Origin: Pseudomonas sp. CBZ-4
Lineage (GTDB): Bacteria > Pseudomonadota > Gammaproteobacteria > Pseudomonadales > Pseudomonadaceae
Direction: 5' to 3'
Length of the DNA: 60,892 nucleotides
NCBI RefSeq assembly: GCF_000346755.1
Contig: NZ_ANNV01000149.1
Span: 1 to 60,892, forward strand
This document shows positions 23,091 to 31,626 of this stretch, in pieces. The notes below the pieces were generated by a model that saw only the letters and a program-made list of their open reading frames with translations, had not been told where the DNA came from and searched no databases. Position 1 is the stretch's first letter, and each line of letters begins with the position of its first letter. The position numbers and the translations under genes were made by a program.

Positions 23091-23834
23091 ATGACCCTTA
23101 CCGTTCCTTTCCTTGCTGTTCAGCCAACCCGCTCATTGCCTGCGCTGGTCAAGTCCACGCTTGTGGGCTTGGGCATGCTGATGGGCCTTGGTCAATTTGC
23201 CACCGCCGCCGAAACCGCTGCAAACCCCCACCCGACCATTCGCGCCATGTCGGGCGCCGAAGCCATCGGTCGTCTGGACCCGAAAACCACCGCCTTGCTG
23301 GTGATCGACTTCCAGAATGAATACTTCACCGGGCGCATGCCGATCCCCGATGGCATGAAAGCCCTGGAAAACACCCAGCGCCTGATCAAGTTTGCCGACA
23401 AGGAACATATCCAGGTCATCCACGTGCAGCACATCGCCCCAGCCGGCGCCGCCGTATTTGCCACCGATGGCAAGACCGTCGACTTCCACCCGCTGATGAA
23501 GCCGCGCTCTCAAGACAAGCTCGTGCAGAAAACCTCCGTCAGCGTGTTTGCCAGCACCGACCTGGATGCGCAGTTGAAGAAAGCTGGCGTCAAGACCCTG
23601 ATCATCAGCGGCCTGATGACCCACGCCTGTGTCGCCGGCGCCGCCCGTGACGCCGCGCCGTTGGGTTATGACGTTGTGGTAGCATCCGATGCCACCGCCA
23701 CTCGGGCGATTACCCGTGTCGATGGCCGTTCGGTGAGCAAGGACGAGCTGCACAACTCGGCGCTGGCTGAGATCGAAGACACGTTCGGCTCGGTGCTGAG
23801 CGCGTCGCAGATCATTGCCTTGCCGGTGAACTGA
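23091..23834 (+). CDS. Exported cysteine hydrolase, isochorismatase family
   Basis: A 247-residue protein with the isochorismatase-like fold: Asp73 (LLVIDFQNEY), Lys147 (KLVQKTSVSVF) and Cys180 (MTHACVAG) form the catalytic triad. The N-terminal 40 residues look like a signal peptide: a basic/polar start, the hydrophobic core LVGLGMLMGLG, and a cleavage region ATAAE. Export is unusual, because most family members (isochorismatase, nicotinamidase, N-carbamoylsarcosine amidase) are cytoplasmic. The substrate is unknown. The LysR gene 31 bases downstream is probably its regulator or co-transcribed. Confidence 0.83.
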   Translation: MTLTVPFLAVQPTRSLPALVKSTLVGLGMLMGLGQFATAAETAANPHPTIRAMSGAEAIGRLDPKTTALLVIDFQNEYFTGRMPIPDGMKALENTQRLIKFADKEHIQVIHVQHIAPAGAAVFATDGKTVDFHPLMKPRSQDKLVQKTSVSVFASTDLDAQLKKAGVKTLIISGLMTHACVAGAARDAAPLGYDVVVASDATATRAITRVDGRSVSKDELHNSALAEIEDTFGSVLSASQIIALPVN

Positions 23835-23865
23835 CTCTCCCGACCAGCCAGGGATCGCCTGCTTC

Positions 23866-24753
23866 ATGAACCAGCTATCCGCCATGCGCGCCTTTCGGTG
23901 CATCGTTGAGGCCAAGGGCTTTTCTGCCGCCGCAGAACGCCTGGGCACCACGCATTCGACGATTTCCCGGCAGTTGCAACAGCTGGAAATTGAACTGGGC
24001 GCCCAACTGATCAACCGCAATACCCGGCGTTTCAGCCTGACCTCGGCCGGGGAGCAATACTACGCCGCCTGCGTCGATATCCTCGATCGCATCGAGGCGG
24101 CTTCCCAGGCCATCGCCCAGGGCCACCAGCGCCCGGAAGGCTTGCTCAGGGTCAGTGTGCCGCTGGTGGTGGGCACGCTGGACTTGCCGCACTGGCTGCC
24201 GGGCTTTCAGCGGCGTTACCCCGATATCGAGCTTGAGCTGCATTGCGACGATCAATTTGTCGACCTGGTCGCCGCTGGGTTCGACGTGGCGATACGCATC
24301 GCCAGCGCGTTGGTGGACACCACCTTGATGGCGCGCACATTGACAGTCTCCAGGCAGGTGCTGGTAGCGTCGCCGGGCTATATCGGTCGGCATGGCTTGC
24401 CCCGTTCGGCTCAGGAACTCGAAAAACATCGCTTGCTGACGTTTATCGGGGCTTCGTCGGATTGGCAGCTGAGTGCGGCGCGCGGGGGCTCGGTCAACGT
24501 CACCCCGGCCGGGCGGTTCAGGAGCAATACCATCAGTGCGCTGCACGCGGCGACATTGGCGGGGGCGGGCATTGCGTGTTTCACCCAGGCCACGGTGCGT
24601 AATGAGTTGGCGCAGGGCCTGCTTGTGCCGATCCTGCCCAACTATTCATTGGGCGAGCGCCATTACTACGCCCTCTATCCGCAGTCCCGGCACCTGGCGC
24701 CGAAGGTGCGGGCGTTTGTCGACCATATGGCGGAGTTTTATTCGGCCCAATAA
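23866..24753 (+). CDS. LysR-family transcriptional regulator
   Basis: A 295-residue regulator with an N-terminal winged HTH (MNQLSAMRAFRCIVEAKGFSA, then STISRQLQQLE) and a C-terminal periplasmic-binding-like effector domain (VPLVVGTLDLPHWLPGF). It belongs to the subgroup that includes DsdC/AaeR-like AraC-neighbouring regulators only by general resemblance; the effector is unknown. It is co-directional with the isochorismatase gene rather than divergent, which is less usual for LysR pairs. The start ATG is preceded by a weak ribosome site. Confidence 0.88.
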   Translation: MNQLSAMRAFRCIVEAKGFSAAAERLGTTHSTISRQLQQLEIELGAQLINRNTRRFSLTSAGEQYYAACVDILDRIEAASQAIAQGHQRPEGLLRVSVPLVVGTLDLPHWLPGFQRRYPDIELELHCDDQFVDLVAAGFDVAIRIASALVDTTLMARTLTVSRQVLVASPGYIGRHGLPRSAQELEKHRLLTFIGASSDWQLSAARGGSVNVTPAGRFRSNTISALHAATLAGAGIACFTQATVRNELAQGLLVPILPNYSLGERHYYALYPQSRHLAPKVRAFVDHMAEFYSAQ

Positions 24754-24788
24754 AAAATCCCCCTATCGTTTGATAGGGGGATTTTTTT
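24752..24788. terminator. Bidirectional terminator
   Basis: The stem AAATCCCCCTATC/GATAGGGGGATTT with A and T tracts on either side overlaps the stop of the LysR gene. It serves both that gene and ndh on the other strand. Confidence 0.88.
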
Positions 24789-24804
24789 GTGGCTGCGGCG
24801 TCGA

Positions 24805-26103
24805 TCAGTGCAGCTTGAGCCTTGGCTCAGTCCCGCGCCCGATCTTGCTGCCGAGCATCAGCATCGCCGTGCGGAAAAAGCCGTACAGGGCCATCTGGTG
24901 CATGCGGTACAGCGACACATAGAACATCCGCGCCAGCCAGCCTTCCAGCATCACGCTGCCGGTCAGGTTGCCCATCAGGTTACCCACCGCCGAGAACCGC
25001 GACAGCGAGATCAACGAGCCGTAGTCGGTGTATTTGTAGCTCGGCAGGTCCTTGCCTTCGATGCGCAGCTTGAGCGACTTGGCCAACAGCGAAGCCTGCT
25101 GGTGAGCGGCCTGGGCGCGTGGCGGCACGTTGCGGTCGGTGCCCGGTTGCGGGCAGGCGGCGCAGTCGCCGAAGGCGAAGATGTTCTCGTCACGGGTGGT
25201 TTGCAGCGTCGGCAACACCTGCAATTGGTTGATGCGGTTGGTTTCCAGGCCATCGATGTCCTTGAGGAAACCCGGTGCGCGAATCCCCGCCGCCCACACC
25301 TTCAAGCTGGCGGGAATCACCTGGCCGCTGCTGGTGATCAGCGCGTCGGCCGTCACTTCGCTGACCGCCGAGTTTGTCAGCACGGTCACACCGAGCTTCT
25401 CCAGGGTTTTATGCACAGGCCCGCCAATCCGCTCCGGCAGGGCAGGCAATACCCGTGGGCCGGCTTCGATCAGGGTGATGTGCATGTTTTCCGGCTTGAT
25501 GCGGTCCAGGCCATAGGCCGCCAGTTCATGGGCGGCGTTATGCAGCTCGGCGGCCAATTCGACGCCCGTGGCACCGGCGCCGACGATGGCGACGCTGATC
25601 TGCTCGACCGCATCGGTTTGCCCGGCATGGGCGCGCAGATAGTGGTTGAGCAACTGCTGGTGGAAGCGCTCGGCCTGCTTGCGGGTGTCGAGGAACAGGC
25701 AGTGCTGCGCCGCGCCCTCGGTGCCGAAGTCGTTGGTGGTGCTGCCGACGGCGATCACCAGGCTGTCATAACCCAGCACGCGCGCAGGTACCAGCTCGCG
25801 GCCTTCTTCGTCGAGGGTGGCGGCCAGCTGGATTTTCTTCTGTTCACGATCCAACCCGCTCATGCGTCCCAGCTGGAACTCGAAGTGGTTCCATTTGGCT
25901 TGGGCAACATAATTGAGTTCGTCTTCCGAAGAGTTCAGCGAGCCGGCAGCGACTTCGTGCAGCAAGGGCTTCCAGATATGGGTCAGGTTGGCGTCCACCA
26001 GCGTGATGCTGGCGGTGCCGCGCTTGCCCAGAGTCTTACCCAGGCGGGTAGCCAACTCCAGGCCGCCGGCGCCGCCGCCGACGATAATAATACGATGGGT
26101 CAT
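24805..26103 (-). CDS. ndh: Type II NADH:quinone oxidoreductase
   Basis: A non-proton-pumping NADH dehydrogenase of 432 residues at the inner membrane. The FAD motif is IIIVGGGAGGLELATRLG (residues 5-22), and the second nucleotide-binding site is VAIVGAGATGVELAAEL (about 180). The C terminus, MFYVSLYRMHQMALYGFFRTA, is the amphipathic membrane anchor typical of NDH-2. The start MTHRII was preferred over an ATG five codons upstream. It is the first of a run of leftward genes. Confidence 0.93.
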   Translation of the reverse strand: MTHRIIIVGGGAGGLELATRLGKTLGKRGTASITLVDANLTHIWKPLLHEVAAGSLNSSEDELNYVAQAKWNHFEFQLGRMSGLDREQKKIQLAATLDEEGRELVPARVLGYDSLVIAVGSTTNDFGTEGAAQHCLFLDTRKQAERFHQQLLNHYLRAHAGQTDAVEQISVAIVGAGATGVELAAELHNAAHELAAYGLDRIKPENMHITLIEAGPRVLPALPERIGGPVHKTLEKLGVTVLTNSAVSEVTADALITSSGQVIPASLKVWAAGIRAPGFLKDIDGLETNRINQLQVLPTLQTTRDENIFAFGDCAACPQPGTDRNVPPRAQAAHQQASLLAKSLKLRIEGKDLPSYKYTDYGSLISLSRFSAVGNLMGNLTGSVMLEGWLARMFYVSLYRMHQMALYGFFRTAMLMLGSKIGRGTEPRLKLH

Positions 26104-26163
26104 GGGGATATCTCGCAAGGCTAAAAGAAATCGGAGCAGTTACCCCCGCGAGCGCCAGGCAGC

Positions 26164-26337
26164 TCATAGCGTCAGGTAACTCAAAAGGCGGCTCAGCAGA
26201 CCGAGGCCGATCACCACAACCAGCACCACACCGAGGAGCAGCCAAGGCCGGAAAGGCTTGCGCTCGACTCGGTTTTGGGAAAGTTGCAGGTACTCATCGA
26301 CATGCTGTTGGTCATCGGGGTTCAGGCGGCTGGTCAT
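26164..26337 (-). CDS. DUF3094 small membrane protein
   Basis: A 57-residue protein of unknown function. The N-terminal half is polar (SRLNPDDQQHVDEYLQLSQ), followed by the conserved RVERKPFRPW and a single transmembrane helix (LLLGVVLVVVIGLGLLS). An ATG nine codons upstream is possible. Its place beside ndh and the DUF1780 gene is shared with other Pseudomonas genomes, from memory of that order. Confidence 0.78.
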   Translation of the reverse strand: MTSRLNPDDQQHVDEYLQLSQNRVERKPFRPWLLLGVVLVVVIGLGLLSRLLSYLTL

Positions 26338-26391
26338 AAAGGCCTCGTCAGGTAGACGTTGCAAAAGGGCGCCACGTTACAGTCCGGGGGC

Positions 26392-27021
26392 TCACAGGCT
26401 GATACCCACGTCGAACACTATGCTGCGGCCCAGGTTGTTGCGCAAGAAATCCGGTGCGTCGGGGTGGGCAAACAGCACGCGGGCAAAGGTCGGCCCCACC
26501 AGTGACAGCGAGCGCCAGCCCTGGCGCAGGTATTCCGTCGGCGGCGGGAAGTGGCTGTTGAGGTCGAGTACTTCACGCTTGAGACTGGTGAAGGCGATGA
26601 GGTCCAGCTCACCCAGTTCTATCCCGCGTTCTTTATAGTTGTGCGCCTTCTTGCGCAGCGTCGGCGCCAGGCGCAGCAAAAACTCATGGGCGGGGATGCG
26701 TCGCGGCTTGGCTTCGCGCCGCACTAACTGGCTGAGGGAGAAGGCGCTGCGTCGGCGCAGCAACTCGTCGCGCCATTCGTCGTTCAGTCGCCGGCCCTCG
26801 TCCAGGACAAAAAACACCTCGAAACTGGCATCGCGAAACAGTACGTCCGGCGGTTCTTGCCCGGCGGCGTGAAACTCTTCGGCCCGGTAGGGCACGTTCA
26901 AGCCTTGCAGCAGGCGCTGGCAGACCCAACGCTCACGCTCCCATTTGCGGGCATTGGACAAGAACGCATTGGCTTGTTCGGCCGCTACGGTGAGCAGGCG
27001 CAAGTAATCTGAGTCATCCAT
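26392..27021 (-). CDS. DUF1780 protein (putative endonuclease-like)
   Basis: A 209-residue soluble protein I recognise as the DUF1780 family of pseudomonads. It contains EFHAAGQEPPDVLFRDASFEVFFVLDEGRR in two blocks. The acidic PPDVLFRDASFEV segment resembles the D-(x)n-ExK-like core of PD-(D/E)XK nucleases, on which the endonuclease label rests; no activity is established. The rest is basic (RRREA, LRKKAHNYKERG). It is divergent from the transporter-like gene with only a short intergenic space. Confidence 0.72.
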   Translation of the reverse strand: MDDSDYLRLLTVAAEQANAFLSNARKWERERWVCQRLLQGLNVPYRAEEFHAAGQEPPDVLFRDASFEVFFVLDEGRRLNDEWRDELLRRRSAFSLSQLVRREAKPRRIPAHEFLLRLAPTLRKKAHNYKERGIELGELDLIAFTSLKREVLDLNSHFPPPTEYLRQGWRSLSLVGPTFARVLFAHPDAPDFLRNNLGRSIVFDVGISL

Positions 27022-27119
27022 GCTTGCAGCTTAGCGTCCAAATGATGACCGCAGGAAGTCCCGCTGCAAAAGGTCGGTGTAGACTGCTCACTCGATTGTT
27101 ATTCAAGTTGGGGGCCGTC

Positions 27120-27809
27120 GTGATCAGTGCTGCAGTGCTCGCACCACAAACCCTGGGTCTCGGCTGGTTGCTGTTTGTGCCCGTGGTGCTGTGGGCGATT
27201 CTGCGCTCACCCTGGGTCGAGGTGTTTGCCGACCGACGGCGCCAGCATTTGCTGTTCGGCACCGTGTTCGCGCTGTTTATGTTGTGGCTGGGGCGGCGGG
27301 ATTTTGATACCGGGGTCTCCTACCATTTTATCGGCATGACCGCCGTGACCCTGTTGCTGGATTGGCCTCTGGCAATCGTCGGCGGTTTTGCCGCCCAGCT
27401 TGGTTTGATGGTGTTGGGGCGTCAGGACCTGGCGGCGCTCGGCGTTAACGGCCTGCTGCTGATCGTGCTGCCGGTGCTGGTCACCGAAACCTGCGCGCTG
27501 TTGGTGGAGCGCGCGCAACCACGCAATCCCTTTGTGTATATCTTCTGCTCGGGCTTTTTCGCCGCCGCGCTGTCGGCCTTGCTCTGCCTGTTGCTGGGGC
27601 TGGGCCTGCTGTGGTTCGACGGGCGCTTCGCCATGCCGGAATGGCTGGAAGACTTCGTCGGCTACCTGTGGCTGATCATCTTTCCCGAAGCCTTTATCAA
27701 CGGCATGGTCATCAGCGCGTTGGTGGTGTTCTGCCCGGAATGGCTGGAGACCTTCAACCGCACCCGCTACCTCTCGGCACCCTGGAACGACGACGATTCG
27801 CCGCGTTGA
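27120..27809 (+). CDS. Energy-coupling-factor-type permease (CbiM-like)
   Basis: An inner-membrane protein of 229 residues from the GTG start, with about six hydrophobic segments. The middle, YHFIGMTAVTLLLDWPLAIVGG, resembles the CbiM/ECF S-component family for metal uptake, and the conserved FPEAFINGMVI lies near the end. No ATPase or partner gene is adjacent, so transport activity and substrate are inferred. The start is uncertain: in-frame ATG codons lie 78-96 bases upstream, but the GTG gives the N terminus (ISAAVLAPQ) that fits better. Confidence 0.7.
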   Translation: MISAAVLAPQTLGLGWLLFVPVVLWAILRSPWVEVFADRRRQHLLFGTVFALFMLWLGRRDFDTGVSYHFIGMTAVTLLLDWPLAIVGGFAAQLGLMVLGRQDLAALGVNGLLLIVLPVLVTETCALLVERAQPRNPFVYIFCSGFFAAALSALLCLLLGLGLLWFDGRFAMPEWLEDFVGYLWLIIFPEAFINGMVISALVVFCPEWLETFNRTRYLSAPWNDDDSPR

Positions 27810-27874
27810 TCCAGATCAAATCCCGCGCCCACGCGCAGGCCCATGCTCTGCCAAATTTTCCAGGAGCACGGATC

Positions 27875-28090
27875 ATGAGTGTGTACGAGTGGGCACGGCA
27901 GGAGTTGCGCAGAAGTCAGGACGCGGCACAGGAAATCGGCTTTGACCCAGGCTTGACCCTGCGCGCCATGCTCAGCGCGGTGGTGCAGCAGAGCAAGGGC
28001 GTGCGCAGTTTCGAAGACCTGGCCGACGAGCTGCAATACCTTGCAGAGAACCTCGACGACCAGCAGGAATACGCCTTTATGCGGCCTTAG
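27875..28090 (+). CDS. Conserved small hypothetical protein
   Basis: A 71-residue acidic protein beginning MSVYEWARQELRRSQ and ending QQEYAFMRP. It has no recognised domain and looks helical. A clear ribosome site (CAGGAG) seven bases before the ATG supports it. It overlaps the end of yacG on the other strand by four bases. Confidence 0.7.
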   Translation: MSVYEWARQELRRSQDAAQEIGFDPGLTLRAMLSAVVQQSKGVRSFEDLADELQYLAENLDDQQEYAFMRP

Positions 28091-28287
28091 TGGCGCGGCG
28101 TCAGGTCTTCGGAAAACAGCTCATCCTCGGCATCCGGGGCCACGGGGATCTTGTGTTCTTCAGCGGCCCAGGCACCCAGGTCGATGAGTTTGCAACGGTC
28201 CGAGCAGAACGGCCGGTTGAGGTTGGTCGCTGTCCATTCCACGGGGGCGCCGCAGGTTGGGCAATCGACGGTCAAGGGTTGGCTCAT
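28087..28287 (-). CDS. yacG: DNA gyrase inhibitor YacG
   Basis: A 66-residue zinc protein with Cys9, Cys12 (CPTCG), Cys28 and Cys32 (FCSDRCKLIDLG). In E. coli YacG binds GyrB and blocks gyrase. The order pilD-coaE-yacG is conserved in gamma-proteobacteria. Its start overlaps the coaE stop by four bases. Confidence 0.93.
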   Translation of the reverse strand: MSQPLTVDCPTCGAPVEWTATNLNRPFCSDRCKLIDLGAWAAEEHKIPVAPDAEDELFSEDLTPRH

Positions 28288-28907
28288 GATCGGCCTCCAC
28301 GCAAAGTAAGGTAAAAGTGGTGCAGTCGCTCGACCTCGCTGTGCAGCCAGGTGAGGTCCTTGTCATTGACCAGCACATCATCGGCATGTTTCAGGCGCTC
28401 TTCGCGGCTGGACTGCGCCTTGAGGATCGCCTGCACCTGCTGTTCGCTGATGCCATCGCGCTGCAGGGTACGCTGAATCTGCACGGATTGCGGCACGTCG
28501 ATCACCAGGATGCGCTGGGTCATGCTGTGCTGGCCGGACTCGATCAGCAACGGCGACACCAGGATCGCGTAGGGCGACTGCGCGCGCGCCAGGTGGCTGC
28601 GAATCTCTTCGCCGATCAACGGGTGCAGCAAGGCTTCCAGCCAGCGCCGCTGTTCGGGGACTTCAAAGATCAGCTTGCGCAACGCGGCGCGGTCCAGTTG
28701 GCCGTCAGGTTGCAGCACGCCCGCGCCAAAGTGCTCGGCGATACGCGCCAGTGCCGGCCGGCCGGGTTCGACGACCCAGCGGGCGGCGTGATCGGCGTCC
28801 ACCAGGTCGATACCCAGGTCGATAAAGTGCTGGGCCGCCGCGCTTTTGCCGCTGCCGATGCCGCCGGTGAGGCCAAGAATCCAGGGTGTTGCAACAGAAG
28901 TGGTCAT
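28284..28907 (-). CDS. coaE: Dephospho-CoA kinase
   Basis: Last step of coenzyme A synthesis. The 207-residue protein has the P-loop GGIGSGKS (residues 15-22), DADHAARWVV and the lid region with RDGISEQQ. The start ATG overlaps the pilD stop (ATGA), so pilC-pilD-coaE-yacG read as one operon with overlapping ends. Confidence 0.95.
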   Translation of the reverse strand: MTTSVATPWILGLTGGIGSGKSAAAQHFIDLGIDLVDADHAARWVVEPGRPALARIAEHFGAGVLQPDGQLDRAALRKLIFEVPEQRRWLEALLHPLIGEEIRSHLARAQSPYAILVSPLLIESGQHSMTQRILVIDVPQSVQIQRTLQRDGISEQQVQAILKAQSSREERLKHADDVLVNDKDLTWLHSEVERLHHFYLTLRGGRS

Positions 28908-29770
28908 CTGAAACCGACAGACTGCAAATAGAAGTCGGTTATTTGACCACCCCAGAGCAATGCAATCCAGCCGGCAATTGCCAGATAGGGGCCGAACGGC
29001 ATGGGCGCCGACGCCTGGGTCTTGCGCAGGCGCATCAGGATCAGCCCGCCCATCACCCCGAGCAGCGATGACATCAGCAAGGTCATCGGCAGGATTTGCC
29101 AGCCGCCCCAGGCGCCGAGCAGGGCCAGCAACTTGAAGTCGCCATGGCCCATGCCGTCCTTGCCGGTGGCCAGCTTGAACAGCCAGAACACCGACCACAG
29201 GCTCATGTAGCCGACCACTGCGCCCCATACCGCATCGGCCAGCGTCACCTGCACGTCGAAGCTGTTGAGGATCAGCCCCAGCCACAACAGCGGCAGCACC
29301 AGTACATCCGGCAACAGTTGGTGATCGGCATCGATCAGGCTCATCGCCAGCAGTCCCCAACTCAGCAGCAGGATCGCTGCCGCTTGCCAGCCAACACCGA
29401 AATGCCAGACGACCACCGCTGAAATCAGCGCACAGGCCAGTTCGGTGAAGGGGTAGCGCGCACTGATCGGCCCACGGCAGTGGGCGCAGCGCCCCCGGAG
29501 CATCAGGTAGCTGAGCACGGGGATATTTTCCCAGGGGCGAATCGGCTGGCTGCAATGGGGGCAGCAGGAGTTGGGAAACATCAGGTTGTAGGTCGGCCCG
29601 GCGGGGTCGCTCGGCAGGCCGAGGACTTCCTGGGCCTGGGCGCGCCATTCACGTTCGAGCATTTTCGGCAGGCGCCACACCAGCACGTTGAGAAAGCTGC
29701 CGACGATCAGGCCCAGCACCAGTGCCATGCCGACAAAAAGCCAGGGTTGTTCACTCAGCAGCAGGCTCAA
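28904..29770 (-). CDS. pilD: Prepilin peptidase/N-methyltransferase PilD
   Basis: An inner-membrane bifunctional enzyme that cleaves prepilin leaders and methylates the new N terminus, for pili and for type II secretion pseudopilins. It has 288 residues and eight hydrophobic segments. The cytoplasmic loop has two CxxC pairs (Cys70/Cys73 and Cys95/Cys98). The catalytic aspartates are in SLIDADHQLLPD (Asp147 region) and GHGDFKLL (Asp211). All key residues are intact, so this component of the pilus machine is preserved. Confidence 0.95.
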   Translation of the reverse strand: MSLLLSEQPWLFVGMALVLGLIVGSFLNVLVWRLPKMLEREWRAQAQEVLGLPSDPAGPTYNLMFPNSCCPHCSQPIRPWENIPVLSYLMLRGRCAHCRGPISARYPFTELACALISAVVVWHFGVGWQAAAILLLSWGLLAMSLIDADHQLLPDVLVLPLLWLGLILNSFDVQVTLADAVWGAVVGYMSLWSVFWLFKLATGKDGMGHGDFKLLALLGAWGGWQILPMTLLMSSLLGVMGGLILMRLRKTQASAPMPFGPYLAIAGWIALLWGGQITDFYLQSVGFR

Positions 29771-30975
29771 AATGCGCTCCCCAATTGAAACACCGGCAAA
29801 TACATCGCAATCACCAGTCCCCCGACAATGCTCCCCAGCACGACCATGATCAGCGGCTCCATCAAACTTGTGAGTCTATCCACCAGGCTGTCTACGTCAG
29901 CCTCATAGTGGCTGGCGACCTTTTCCAGCATGCGGTCCAGCGTACCGGACTCTTCGCCGATGATCGTCATCTGGATCGCCATGCGGGGAAACAGGCCGCT
30001 GCCGGTCATGGCTTGATTCAACTGAATCCCGCTGGCGACATCATGGCGCATGCGCTCGATGGCCCGCCTGAATGGCCCGTTGCCGACTGCGCCAGCCACT
30101 GAGTCCAGGGCCTGCACCAGGGGAACGCCTGCGCTAAACGTAGTCGAGAGTGTGCGAGCGTAGCGGGCCACGGCGGATTTTTTCATCAATGTGCCTGCCA
30201 GGGGCGCTTTCAATAAAGCGGCTTGCAACCCGTGGCGAAACCCCGGGGACACACGATAAGCCTGGCGCAACGCGGCAATCGACCCACCCAGGCAAGCTGC
30301 GACAATCCACCAGGCACGTTGCAGGAATTCGGACAGGGCAATAACCCCCAGGGTAAAACCGGGCAATTCGCCATCGACGCCGGCGAACAGGCTCTGGAAT
30401 TGCGGCACCACATGCATCAGCAGCAGCGTACAGACCACGCTGGCGACCACCAGCACCGCCGCGGGATAGGTCATGGCCTTCTTGACCCGCGCCTTGAGTT
30501 GCTGGGTTTTCTCCAGGTGTATCGCAACGCGTTCCAGCAGTGCTTCCAGGGCGCCGGCTTGTTCGCCGGCCGCAATCAGGTTGCAGTACAACTCATCGAA
30601 ATAGCGTGGCTGTTTACGCAGCGCGGTTGCCAGGTTGGTGCCGGCGGCGATCTCTTGTTTCAACCCATTTACCAGTGCTTGCATGGGCGGGTTTTCGAAG
30701 CCTTCACTGACAATATCGAGGGCTTGCAGCAGAGGGATTCCCGCTTTCAACAGTGTGGCCAACTGGCGGGTGAAGAGGACGATATCCAGCGCTTTGATCG
30801 GTGCTGTGAGGCTCGGCAAGACACTGGCGCGCTTGCGCACACGCCCAGGGCAAATTCCTTGCTGGCGCAGCTGCGCCTTGATCAGTGCGGGGTTGTGGCC
30901 TGCGGTTTGCCCGCACACCCTGCGCCCTTTGCGGTTGGTGCCTTCCCAGGCGTAGATCGTTGAAGCGTTGTCCAT
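29767..30975 (-). CDS. pilC: Type IV pilus inner-membrane platform protein PilC
   Basis: A 402-residue GspF-family membrane protein. Two repeats of the T2SSF domain are visible (FTRQLATLLKAGIPLLQALDIV and YARTLSTTFSAGVPLVQALD), along with the conserved GEQAGALEALLERVA and GEESGTLDRMLEKVA. PilC links the pilin polymerising site to the cytoplasmic ATPases. No frameshift or stop is seen. The start MDNAST was chosen because GGAA lies upstream; an ATG five codons earlier has no ribosome site. The gene normally upstream of it, pilB, is absent. Confidence 0.94.
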   Translation of the reverse strand: MDNASTIYAWEGTNRKGRRVCGQTAGHNPALIKAQLRQQGICPGRVRKRASVLPSLTAPIKALDIVLFTRQLATLLKAGIPLLQALDIVSEGFENPPMQALVNGLKQEIAAGTNLATALRKQPRYFDELYCNLIAAGEQAGALEALLERVAIHLEKTQQLKARVKKAMTYPAAVLVVASVVCTLLLMHVVPQFQSLFAGVDGELPGFTLGVIALSEFLQRAWWIVAACLGGSIAALRQAYRVSPGFRHGLQAALLKAPLAGTLMKKSAVARYARTLSTTFSAGVPLVQALDSVAGAVGNGPFRRAIERMRHDVASGIQLNQAMTGSGLFPRMAIQMTIIGEESGTLDRMLEKVASHYEADVDSLVDRLTSLMEPLIMVVLGSIVGGLVIAMYLPVFQLGSAF

Positions 30976-31174
30976 GTCACGGTTCCGCATGCGGGGAGTG
31001 GAAGATTTATAGCTTAGTCAGGTGACGGATTCGGACGGATTGGCCGCGCGCGATAAAATGTCAGAATGTGCGTCTTGCAGGCGCTTGCCCCGTTGCGGAT
31101 GAGTACACTGGCGCCGCTGCACACTACGGGGCGCAGGACGCGCCTTGTCATGGGTTCTATTCTGGAGAGTGAAT

Positions 31175-31591
31175 GTGATACGTCAGAAAGGCTTTACCTT
31201 GATCGAGTTGCTGATCGTCGTGGCAATCATCGGCATCTTGGCCACCATCGGCTTGCCGATGTATACCACGCACCAGGCCAAGGCCAAGTTCACGGCAGGG
31301 CTGGCTGAAATCACGGCGTTGAAGGCCGGTTACGAGGACGTTTTCAACCAAGGCACAGTGCCCACCGTGGCCTTGATCGGTGGCACCACCCCGACCGCCA
31401 ACTGCAAGATCGACGTGGCAGGGGATGTGGCCACGGGCGTCGGTTCCATCAGCTGCGAAATCCTCGACGCGCCGGCGCCGGTGCTGGGCAAGACCATCAC
31501 CTTGACCCGCGACGCGACCAAGGGCTGGAAGTGTGTGACCAGCGCCGAAGAAAAATACGTCGCCAAGGGCTGCGGCGCCAACGGCGCGTAA
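31175..31591 (+). CDS. pilA: Major type IV pilin PilA
   Basis: A 138-residue type IVa pilin. The GTG start gives the short leader MIRQKG, cut before Phe: FTLIELLIVVAIIGILATIG, with Glu at mature position 5. A ribosome site (CTGGAGAG) lies seven bases upstream. The C-terminal part has four Cys residues (NCKID, ISCEIL, WKCVTS, KGCG); the last pair forms the D-loop disulfide. It is divergent from pilC-pilD. The usual RpoN promoter is not obvious upstream. Confidence 0.93.
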   Translation: MIRQKGFTLIELLIVVAIIGILATIGLPMYTTHQAKAKFTAGLAEITALKAGYEDVFNQGTVPTVALIGGTTPTANCKIDVAGDVATGVGSISCEILDAPAPVLGKTITLTRDATKGWKCVTSAEEKYVAKGCGANGA

Positions 31592-31626
31592 CGACCCAAC
31601 CATCCACACGGACGTAGAGGTGGCTG

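Noticed and set aside
31020..31170. An RpoN (sigma-54) promoter in front of pilA, expected from P. aeruginosa
   Set aside because: Only weak GG-N10-GC matches (for example near 31128) are found, without the TGGCAC/TTGCA context. Too weak to list.
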